Assembly (NCBI GenBank): GCA_002633005.1
Contig: NMRA01000350.1
Location: 257,642-321,641 of the forward strand
Reading direction: 5' to 3'
Length of the DNA: 64,000 bases
From: Phoronis australis
Lineage: Eukaryota; Phoronida; Phoronidae
Part shown: positions 38,901 through 50,900 of the stretch, piece after piece
How positions within the stretch are numbered: position 1 is the stretch's first letter
Layout: the number at the start of each line of letters is the position of its first letter
Position numbers and translations under genes: made by a program
Notes under the pieces: model-generated
Databases searched by the model: none
What the model was told of the DNA's origin: nothing
The model's input: only the letters and a program-made list of their open reading frames with translations

Positions 38901-41900
38901 ATTTCTGTTCAAGAAGTCCCACACACGTCTGTACATGTACATTTTGATTAGTCAGTTCTGTTGCCGTGGCGTATTCTCTTACAGTGCTGAAATGTTAGAC
39001 TCGCTCAGTCGAGTATGCTGAAATCTAGGAATGAAAATTTGTTCTTGCCGAGTGTCATATTCAAATTGTCTTCCCGTTTCATCAAATGAGCTTTGCGAAC
39101 AAACGTGCTCTTGGTGAAGCATTTTTTCAAAGTTCGTTTATGAATGCTGTTTTGTTGGTCTTCCTGTTCAACTAACGTGTCGGCACAAGTTTTACGCGTA
39201 CGCGTTTTACGTGACGTTATCTTCAATTTGAGTAAATAGACGAACTTGTAACATTTTCTAATATTAGAAAAGGAAAAATTCAATCAGCGTTTGCTAAAAA
39301 ATCATCATTCATTTGTGAGCATACCTTTTCCACGTCGGTCTCGTTAAAAACTCCGTTGAGGGAACGCAAACCAGTTTAGTGAAAACACATTTGTATCCTG
39401 GATTTTTAAAAACGATACGTCCACACTATTTACAGTGTAGTTTAAACCTGGGAATCTATGGTGGTGCACCAAGAAAATGGCCACCAATGAAAAAATCTTT
39501 TTTTATCTGATTAATGTTTACATAAGGCATCATTCGTGATGGAAATGACGTTGCCCGCTAAAAAACTACTGTATATCCTTGAACGGAATTCGTTTTATTG
39601 GTTATAGAATTAAAGCGAAGTTAAATTGCATTTTTGTGACTGATCATCTCCGTTTTAGCAGTTGCAGTGCTCAAAGCAATTTTATAAAACGAGGTTATGT
39701 GTTTTGATGAATTTGTTTTGCAGATCCTGTGTCCTTGTATTACAGTCAAAATGCCTTGTAAAACACGATTACGTGTACACTGTAACAGTTCTTCAACCAC
39801 GAGCAGAATGTATTTAACAAAGCTACTGAACAGTTGTCTTGAAGAATTTCCTCTAGCCTGTTTATACACGCACATAATTGTTTGAATGAATATTATATTT
39901 ACTAGATTCCACAAAGTTATGTGTTGAAAGATTCTCTAATTTCAATACGATCCCAATGCAAAGTACTGCCTTGCCAGTTATAGACTGGATTTACAAGCGT
40001 AAAGTCCAAATCAGTTAAGGAAAATCTTTGAACTGCTGCCTCGTGTCAAAGCATTTTTACTTTTGTGCTGAGGCTTCTTACAGTAGTTCTTATGTTTATT
40101 CATAAAATATTATAAACCACTGGAAAATTCTTAAACTTGAACTTTATTTGTCGATAGCAGTGTGCCTAATGTTGATTTTTCTCTTTACTTTTTTCAATTG
40201 TGTTCCATTTGAGGTAAAATATATCCTGGCTGATAACAGAAATCGAATTTGTCTGTTTTTCTTGCTCGTCCCCATACATGTACGCCTTTGATGACTAAGA
40301 AATCTTGGAGCAAGGAGAAGAAAATAGACGATTCGAAATTTCGCCTTTTTTCTACGAGCGTTGGACAAGTGCTATTTAATACTGAACTGTCGGGAAGGCT
40401 TTCTTCAAATTAAAGAAGATTTACCGAACACTCTGCCCCACACCCACGAAACTTCTGGCTCAGTGACTGTCAGGACCTGACTAGCACAAACTAGGAAGGT
40501 GTCTACTTTTTGACAAGCTTTGTTTGTTTCGAGATGGGAGAATAAGGTTGACTGCTTATGAATAACTGCCTGCTTGCTTTAATGCGTTGCCGTGCGTTGG
40601 GATTGCTCGGCTTAGACCGGTAATTAGATATCTCATCCCCATCAAGGAAGTTTATACAGTTGAGGTACTACGATGAATAGAAGACGGAGAGCATTATACA
40701 GATTTTCAAACACGAAAACGTCCAGTACACGTAAGTCATTTTTGATGACACTTAAAGTTGCTGGGTCCGAGTACGACAGCTAAAATACAAATTAAACCAT
40801 TATGTGTAAGCTATATACATCGAAACGAATCAGGATCTTTGTCCTTGGTCCAAAAAAAAAAAAATTAAAACCGCGTGTCCTTTAATTGGGATCATCGGAA
40901 AATCGGATCCGCGATAATCTTTAGAGAATGATAAGACACGGGGCATTAGAGAGACCTTTGTGTCCGAATGAAAGATCTTAAAATAGTTAATTTGGATTTT
41001 CGCGGTCTTTTACACCAAATTTTGGTTAAGTAACTGCAGCAGTTAATGACTATGAGGGTACACCTCACGCTAATTACATGAAGATAGAAAGATGCTGATG
41101 GTCCTTTAAGTTAACGAAAAGTGGCGGACATGTGTCGATAAATAGACTTATTTTAAAAATATGATCACCATTTCTCTTTGTGAGAACTTCCAAGACACCT
41201 TCACCAGATTCACCACCAGAGTCCGCTAGCGTTGACATCGATTGTGTATCTCAGATTGATAGCGGCGCTGTGAAAAGTTAGTTTATAGCCGTTTTTGGAG
41301 GGTACGAAGTCCCAATCGCAATGGCGACCATCGCTTGCTAAAATGTGTTTCATAATGATATCCAGCGATCTTCATTCATAAAGTGATGGCGAACCAGTTT
41401 GCTTACTGGTGTTATCCCGAGGGCTCCGAGCCAGAGCATTGGATTTTCGGGCACTCGATAATTTAGTCTCAAACTGAGGCGCAACCGACAAGCACGTTAA
41501 ACTGCGCACCCGCAACAAATTATCCATCCTTATATCATAGGTTGTCTGATGTACTGGGAACTTTCTGGTTGTAGTGCTAGTCCCACGCACTGTTGTACAA
41601 TGAGTATATAAGCAAACAATAAACTACTGCTATTCGCCACCTGGTCTTTAGACTGCTGCATCAACTCTTGACGTAACTGGTACATGAAAAGTAAATTAGA
41701 GAATCTGAAAAAGTCTGCTGACGTTGCGTTTATTAACAAAATTGGAAAGCAACATGGACGCCAAATGCAGTCTGTGGACGGCATTTTATCTGCTGCGATA
41801 TTTTGGCAGAGGGTTTCGCTTTCACTTTTTACCTAGCACTTCTGTGAGAGCACATTACAACCGTTGGAAATGACTGTGCTCGACACAAACAGTTTTGCAA

Positions 41901-44900
41901 AAGAAAGCGAGCCAACAAAATTTTATCTGCCCTTACAGCGCAATTTTCTACATCAGTTCTGTACTTTCAAGTTTTCAACCGTTTATATCTTTCTGCTATG
42001 CATGCAATCCATGAACATGGAAGTAATTTCAAACATTTCAGGTGGACTAGCGATATCTGACGAAAAGAAACTTATTAAGAAGCTGATTGGTGAATATCAG
42101 AATGTGGGACTGGTCGGGCGACCCGTGAAGTACTCGAAACAGACCATGAATGTCACATTCGGTCTTGCTCTCATACAAATTCTCGACTTGGACGAAAGAA
42201 ACCAGGTGCTCACTGCTAACTATTGGAACAGAATTGTAAGTCCCTTTGGAACTCTGAGATGGGATGTCTTAATAAATGATAATTTGCCTCTTTGCCACTA
42301 CTGATTGTTAAGCACGTTGCGCATGGGAAACTAGGTGGAATGGAAGGAAAGCAACGGAAGAGTTAATTTTAGTCACGTGAAAATCTTAACACCTATTAGT
42401 TTTGTTGGAAGCACTTAAGTCTTGTCAGCACGCCATCTGTTGGTCACATCACTTGACCTAATGAATATAAGTCTGAAAAGATTTCTGCCCCCCCCCCGAC
42501 CGGGACTCAAACCCAGGACCTTCTGCTAACCGTGCAGACGCTCTAGCAACTGAGGTCACGTGATATGGCCAACAGATGGCGTGCTGGTTTGACTTATATG
42601 TTTGCTGCACATTTTCCTCGCCAAATTGAGATTAACATATTCACATACAATGTTAGGTTTATTCAAAAATAAACCAGTGACGTATGCATATTGACAGATT
42701 TTAATATTGCCATTTAACCAATTGTGATCCTTTTGTGTTTTATTTATTCTTTATCTTCAATTCCAATATATTCGCACATGCTAAATACAGATGTGTTTCT
42801 ATTAGATTTTGTTGTTCACTAATTCGTGTGAGAGAGAGAAATATCAAGATTTTGGCCAGCAACGCAAGCACGTAAACCAAAATCAAAAAGGCTCACCATA
42901 TACGTTTCATTGCTGCAAAATTGGATGTCGGTGGAACTGCTCTTACCGAATTAGTGAGTTGCCCTGACTGGATTTTTTAGCTTTGATATGCTCAAGAAGT
43001 GCGAAATATCCGATCAAAATGTTTAGACTTTTACGTCGAATCCGTCTCTCCTTGGACTTTCCATTCATGTTTAAGTGTCACCGTAAGGGCATGCAATGAG
43101 GCATATGTTCCTAAATTTTGCTGCACACAAGAACAAGATGGCTTCACAGAAAAGTCCTGATATTAGGTATCATGACTATACAGAGTGTCCAATTGTTCTA
43201 ATTTCAGGGTTGGCACGATTATCTGCTGCGATGGAACCCTGAAGAATTTGGAGGTGTCTCGGAGGTCCGTGTACCACCGTCATCCGTTTGGCTCCCTGAC
43301 ATTGTTTTATACAACTAGTAAGAGACTCTTATACAGGTTATACTTTTAATGCGCCTGATAGCCGCGTTCAGTTGCGGAAACTAATTTTGATTAATGCCAC
43401 TTAATGTTATGGTCTCAAATTGTTCCTTAGTAAAAGCAGACATGATTAGATCGTTATTGGTTACAGTGTGTTGTTTTATTCGACGAACAAGGTCTCGAGC
43501 ACAGCCACCTGCCGGTTCTTTGCAAAATCTAAAATCAAAACTCAACTCGTGAGTAAGGAACTATATGAGACCGATTTCATGGCGATAAGTGATCTGGATC
43601 AAAATTTAGTGTCTTCGATGGGGCGTGTATTTGCTGCCGCGTTTTTGTCACTGCAACTATAAATCAAAGTCTACACTTTCACTCATATATCCTGATCGCA
43701 TCAACGAAGCGGACAGACAATGACGACAGTTCACCAAAAAAGGTAAAATCATGCCAAACCCAAGGAGAGAAGAAATAAGTGAAAAAAATATCAGTGGTCG
43801 CATAATGAAACAAAATTAGACCGGACGCTAGGGCATATCAGATCAAATTGACCTCGGGGTAGTAATGCCCTCCGTTCATCACTCTGCGGATGGGACAGTA
43901 TTTTGCAAAACAAAGATTTTGGGATTAATCCATATTTCCATGTGTATAGTGTTTTCTCTGTAGTGTATTTGGGTGTAATAGCTGATATCCAAACTTCCAT
44001 TTGGTAACATGTAACGGGACTAAGGGTATATTACACATTATACTAGTTAGGATTATGGTACTCAACTGACCAGCTTGATACAAGGATATGGAGAAATACC
44101 TATGGCTTGCATGCGGTTTCTTGTCTAATTTCCGCTGCACCACTTTTTGCTGCATCGGCGTTTTAGCTTTGATTTGTTTTCAGTGCCGACGACCGCTTGA
44201 AGGAGTATCGGGATGCCATGGTCGTCGTATCGTACACCGGTGACGTAATGTGGATACCCCAAGCGATCTACAAAAGCTCGTGTCCCATTGACATAAAGCA
44301 CTTCCCTTTCGACGAGCAGAATTGTAAATTGAAATTCGGAAGTTGGACATATGACGGTTTTGAAGTGGACCTTTTCTTTGAGAACGACGAAAAGATAGAC
44401 TTAACGGAGTACGTTAAAAGTAATGAATGGAACATTCTCGAAAGTCCAGCTGTTAAGCACAAGGACTTTTATCCCTGTTGTCCAGAACCTTTTGTGGACC
44501 TAACATTCTACTTGAAAATCAAGCGGAAGGTGGCGTTTTACAATTACATTCTAATTCTTCCTTGCGTGCTTTTATCGTCTCTCACGCTGGTGCTGTTCTG
44601 GCTGCCGCCGGAATCTCCCGCCAAAATGCAGCTAGGTAAGTGATTTAACCAATGCATGTTAATCAGTGATATACATGTACTGCTCCCTTGTAGTTAGTGC
44701 ACTATAAAACAACTCCTGAGTGGTCGCAAATAAGGAACGAGGACGTCAGATAAAGCTTTTATAATTCGTGATAGGCCACTCAGGGCTCTTAGAGAGTTTT
44801 TGATTGGGCATGTACCGCGAAACGCAAAGCTGCCTATTTGGATGGCTTTATTCCCTTTGCTTTGTTTAATTTTGACAAAATTGCGAATAATTCAAGCTCA

Positions 44901-47900
44901 GCAAAGAAATTCCACGTTCCAAAGTGTCAAAATACCGTCGCCTCAGCTAATTGTCTCGATGGAAGAACAAACGCACATAACCTTGGTGCTCGAAATCCGA
45001 AATGTAGGGTCAGCTTATCTCTCTGAAATTCATCATACGTACTGTAGAGTGTACAGCAATCATGTCCAAGACCAGATACCTCTTTGGCGAAGAGTGGTTG
45101 GTCAACTGTTGCATTATTTGTTGTCTTTTGGCTTTGGCCTTCGTGCAGGCTACGGATTTCTGTCTGTGATTTCATGTTTTGACATATCTTCAAACTTGTA
45201 GCATTAGTCTGACTTCTAAGTCATCCGTGAGACTGATTTTAGCCAAAAGTCAAAAGACTCTTCGAGAAATAGCCTCTAGGTGGTTTCAATGTACTGACAT
45301 GTATTACTACGTTGAACTAATCACATCAGCGGAAGTTAAATATTAATGGTGGAGTCTGCTCTTAAATGAGTCTTTATGCTGGCAACGAATATTTCAACGG
45401 TTATTGGTTGTTGGGCAGTTTGCTGGCCACTCGCAACCAGGCCACATACATGTATTGTTAATATCGCAATTTACAAACCATTGTGCGTTTGGCCGGATTG
45501 TTCGCGAAAGTCACGCAGCAACCTTCCTGTGAAGACCTTAACCACCTCACTGTCGACACCGATAGAGTGGTGTGCCCTTCATGGAGTCTCGGTTCTCAAT
45601 GAGTCGTCATCTACACCTTAATTGCCTATGTACTGTCAGTAATTAGGCTTGGCACTGACGAAACAAAAGCCAGTGAGGCACTTGATGTACACCTAATATT
45701 GCTACGCGCCATTCAAGGGAAACATTCTTAAAGCTGCCATTTATTGATTACCCGACTAGACTCCATTGAGGTGCTGAAATCAACAGGGGAGAGTTAAGTA
45801 ACGCTAGGACGTAGCTAAAATTTATTCAAAACCCTGTGTTCTCAGATAAAATACTGGTAATATGTCACGTAATCTCGCGAAGTATTGCTTTTTAGCAAGG
45901 TCCTAGCGATACCGAAAAGAGGGCAGGAATCTCAACGGTGTTCAGCGCTAGCGAATAGGGAAAAAATGCACTGCATTGGGCGAGTTGATTTTTGTCTATA
46001 CTAATGGAGGTAGCCACATTGAACCTTTAACCTATAGCACCCCATCGGTGTGCGAGATGTGCAGATGAATTTTCTCTATTTTTGTTCATGTAGCTCAGTG
46101 GTCGATGCTAGGGGGCGCCATGCATCCAAATGGTATATTTCTAACGTATTTGTATAAACCATTTAGTATGTAGCACGTATTTCACGATTTTTGATGTTCC
46201 CTAGATAACATTTTGTCCCGCTTTATCCGTTTTTCAGCCATATTGGAAACGTTCCTGGATATCTTTGAAAGAAAAAAAAAGAGAAAAAAGCAATGATTAA
46301 TACGAACAACTGCATGTTAAAATTTGCTAGGCATCCTTTTTAATAATGAAACAGCCCACAAGACTATACTAACTTACCTAGTACAAAGGCGACTGACATG
46401 AGAGTGTAGCATCCGATTGGTAGGTACACGATTCGATAACAAAAGTTGGTAAGCTTTGAGTACAAATCCTCGTAGTACGCAGCAACAGTGCACCAATAAT
46501 TCAGTTACAGCCCCATCACCTCTAACTTTTTAATGACCGGTGGGTCGCTTTATTTATTTCAGGTATGAACATTTTTGTGGCGTTTTTCTTGCTATTATTA
46601 CTACTAACAGAAAACACACCACCGGCGTCATCGTCCATTCCTCTTATAGGTAAAGTTCGGCTAGATGAAGTGAGCGTAAAACTTACAAACTGGCATGGTT
46701 TGGTTAACTCATCAATCGTTTGCGTGCACCAATGGAAAACAATGTAACACACCGAAAGCTAGCCGTGCCACTTTGTAAACATAGCTCAAGGGTTGCACAT
46801 GTATTTAGTTTTCTATTAGTGAGTGTGTCTGTGTCTCAGTGTGATTTAGTGGAAAGAGCTGTTCGTGATGTTGCCTTGTTTATATTTTCAGGGATGAATA
46901 TATTTGTGGCATTTTTTGTCTTATTACTGCTGTTGGCGGAATCCACCCCTCCGGCATCCGCCTCCATTCCTCTTATAGGTAACTCAACATTAAAATTGTG
47001 TCCCAAATTTATCATTCTGTTCATCTTTCGTTTTTAATTTTCGAGGCATTGTTTTCTGTCGTAATCCAATTATTGCACTTCCTCAGCTACCAATCCGTTA
47101 TTATCGCATGCTCTTCGTATGTTTATCCTCTTTTTCATTGCACCGTTTCACCCGCCGTATTCTTTGGACTTGACATCACGTAGATCGACCACTACCATAG
47201 TTTTCGGAAGTAGTGCACGTTAACATTTTGTTGTAACTGCAAGTATACCTTAACGAATACGTTCAAGTCATCTTTAAATAAAACCAATCATTTAAAATTT
47301 GCTCGCTGCATGTATCATAATTTACTTGATTTGAAATTACTGGATGTTTTTACAAACACGCTTTCCAAACTTAGCTCAATGCAAAATCGATGTGATTCAT
47401 GCGCGCACCCAGGGAGGTGAGGGGATGAGGGGGTCTCGAACGAGCCCCACATTTTGCGAAGTGGGCAAAACGATCCGCCTCAGAGAAACAAATAGCCCGA
47501 GGAAACGAGACAAAAGTCCACTAAAAAGGCGCAGACGCACAGTTCACAGTTTTGAAGGTGGTACTCCGTTTTTTTTAGTCTTCCAGCTTTTTTGTTAGCA
47601 AAAGGTCCACTTTGACAGAAATTCGAGCCCCCCAAACTAAAGGCTGGGTGCGCGCATGTAATTTGCAGAATTAAACGCACACATGTGCATATAAGTTAAC
47701 AAGTGCTGGGTGCACACGTTGAGGATGCTCACTCTGTGGAATCGGAGTTTGGTAATTTCCAAGTGATGTCATCATGTAAATTCGTGTACCGCACGCGCAA
47801 TTTTGTTTGATAATAATTTACCATAACAGATTCTTGAATGAATTCGTACAAACCATCTCTTCATAATAATGTTATGATATGGTGTACTGTACATGTTTTG

Positions 47901-50900
47901 ATAAGAATTTATATTAATGGCTGATATTATTGTTCATGCATGTTTGTTTTCAATCATTATCATTTATTTCTTGTCAATGAGAAATGCAAAATGACCAAAA
48001 GATGTTTTCCATGAATGGTGGTATAAATGACAACCACATAGACAGACTAATAATCACTGGAAATCGGACTAGAATGGACTCACATCAGCTAAAATGGGCT
48101 GGACGAATAAATACAGCCCAACCGATATTTACGTTTTGTCATTTAGTGAATCTACATGTACAAACGCTTCAGGACATCATTCATTTCATCAATCTGTGTT
48201 CAGGATGAATTAGTTTTACCAATCTTATTCTACTATATTCTATAAACGAATTCGAGCGAAGGCAACGCGTAAACGAATACTAGAAACTGAATAGTGTACA
48301 CCTGCATGTGTAGTCAGTTACATTTTCCGAATCTCTATCTATTTTATTTCCTAAGCTGCACTGTGTAGATAACACGCGTTTGAAACACAAAGTATTGCCC
48401 TCGATGAGATAGCCTTGCAACAATCGAGAAAAAAACTTACAAAGCTGTATGCCACGCCACTTACCATGGGCAGCAGACAATGTCAATTACGTTAGTACTA
48501 CTGATTAGAACGGAGATTTCTAAACAAAGCTAGCATTTTGGGCGTGATCACCATTTGTTTTTGTTTTGAAAGTCACTTGGTTGTATACATATGGGTTGTT
48601 TCTGTTGATTTGAAGTTATGTTGCCCAGTTAACATCCTATTTTTCCTTAAAATCAAAATTATTATCTTGTCTTGCAAACAGAAAAAATAATAAGTAAACT
48701 TGATATATACCAAGGCAAGGTCGCATTTTGCATGAGTGTTTGAAGGATCAATGATTGCGTGATAGTCTTACAGTTTAATCTTGTCACTTCGCTTAGACAC
48801 AATGCCTTTTTCTGTCGACACTCAGTATAAGACCCAGAGTCTAATCTCTTTACTCGAAATCGAGCTAGTCGAAATTATTTTTGGCATTTTGTATTCTGCC
48901 CTGTGCTCGAGTACATCATCACTGCTCGCGTGAATAACCTTCTAATCCTAGTTTGCACTTAATAACCCCCGCATTAAACCAAAAAGTTCGAGTCTGAAAT
49001 CGAAGACTTGGAGTTTTTACTCGAGTTTATAACTCGAATCTAGGGGTTACAATTGCAAACTAAGGGACTAGAAACTCGTATGCATAAACCATAATGTTCT
49101 CGCGCACAGAATAATCTGGATTTATCTCGAGTTCGCACAAGAGTGGAATGAAAAATGCAATACTAAGTTCGAGTTCAAAGATTAGAGCCCGGTTCCTGAT
49201 GAGAACGTAGCATTTCTTAGCAAACACATTCACCAAGTATCTTGCTCGTGCTTTCGATATTGTTAGCCGGTGTTGTTTTAAAGGAGTTTGCGTGAACCTT
49301 CATTCAACACTTTGTCTAAGTGCTTGTTTTTGGCACTAAGTTTCAAACTTTTTTTGAAATATTCGATTTAAAATACATGTGTTATTACCATCCCATGAAA
49401 ACATGCCCTTATCATACTCCTGACATGCACAGTTGCGCACTACCGGTATACCCATGTGCATAAAAAGGGGCAAACTGTTGTACCCACGTAAAATCATGGA
49501 ACAAAAATTTTGATAAAAATTTTGAATTGTCGAATTTTTCTGCACACCATCGTTTTAAGCATAAGTTTAAAGAATACAGTCTCCACGTTTTCCTCCATAA
49601 CATACTCCTTAATTTTCTGATCAGACTCAGTAGCAATGCCTTTTTCAATTTTTGTTCGATTTCCGGTCGTGTGCAATGATTGAATTTGAGCTCTGAAAAT
49701 GGATATTTTACATCATTGTATGTACTTTCACACAGCCTAGTTCCATTTAGAATCTCACGTCATAAAGAAAGCATTCGTATCAGTGTGAAATAGCACACAT
49801 TAATCAAGTATCACTTGACCACGAGTTGGAAACATACCTGTGTGTTCAATGGACTTTGTATTCCTCTTCTTTTAGGTGCGTACTATTGCCTGAATATGAT
49901 TATGATCGCTCTTTCGACCTTCCTGTCAGTCATAGTAATTCAGCTTTACTTCAGGGGGGACAGGGCTACCAGTCTTCCGAGATGGATAAAGCGAGTGAGT
50001 ATCCACTAACGCGCGTTGATTACCGATTGCTGCGTCGCGAGCACGGTGCTTCAAAAACATAAGCTACATTTCAACAATGCTGACGTCCCGGATTCAACTC
50101 TCCTCTGTTGCGGAGGTAGAAAAATGCATTTTACGATTGGCCTAGTTTTCGAAAGTTAAAGCCACTGTCACGAGTCGGCTAGGTAATTAAAGAACGATTT
50201 GTATCGCCCATTCCTTTTTTAAATTTGTTATGCCTGTATTGCAAGTCACATGTCACAATAAAATTTTAGTGACATCACAATGAAAAATTAATGCTAATGC
50301 AAACTAGCAATTAACACAGAAGCAAATTGCAACTGCTGGCCAAAAACTCTATTGACGAAAGGCAGTTCCGCATAATCAGACATGTTTGTGGTATTCCGGG
50401 AAGTGGCTACTGACATTTACAAATGTCAGTCTCACGCTCCTTAACGCTAGACACTCGAGAACTACATGTGGTGAAAATTGTCATCTGATGAAATCAAAGG
50501 GGGTGTTAACTGACAATTTAATTTTTTTTCTCCGATACAACCTCGCCAACCAATCTCTTTAGTTGCTGCCAATCTGCAAGTGCACGATAGAAAGGCAGCA
50601 AGCATACTCTCGAAGCAATTACCTTTCCCTCGCGTGATCTTGTGTGATCGCCAAAGTCGATCTATGGAAGACGGCAACGCCGAGCTAAAACATTGGCCTT
50701 TTATAGATAAAAAACAAAACAGATGATGTGCAACCCAAGGTTCCAAGTCCCAGGAATCGGATTTAGGATAAATTGTCGTTAGGCACGCGAGAGGGGAAGT
50801 GAAAAAATCCCTTGATGCAACATCTCAGGCATCAAGACTAACTAAATCAGCACACCTTTCTACTATCAACAGTATGCCAACGGGGCGTTTCAAAATACCC

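Larger units (their letters stand above)
23942..42041 (+). other. 18.1-kb first intron of the receptor gene
   Basis: It contains no recognisable gene but many repeats, listed separately: GAT-rich and 34-bp minisatellites, an hAT-like element at 30.3 kb, a TTAA-flanked element at 31.1 kb, the 0.9-kb tandem duplication at 33.2-34.9 kb and a MITE at 37.3 kb. Between these (24-28.9, 35-37.2 and 39-42 kb) I see only unremarkable AT-rich sequence and short frames. Confidence 0.6.
46979..49875 (+). other. receptor intron (2.9 kb) with two MITE-like insertions
   Basis: Contains the elements at 47398-47658 and 48828-49198. No additional coding exon was recognised. Confidence 0.5.

Noticed and set aside
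41864-42041. Upstream extension of the receptor frame to ATG 41864 as the true N-terminus
   Set aside because: A strong acceptor lies at 42040-42041 and two good phase-1 signal-peptide exons are available upstream; the extension has no family similarity. Kept only as a remote alternative.
46083-46110. TAGCTCAGTGG tRNA A-box-like sequence
   Set aside because: No B box or cloverleaf arms follow at the right distance.
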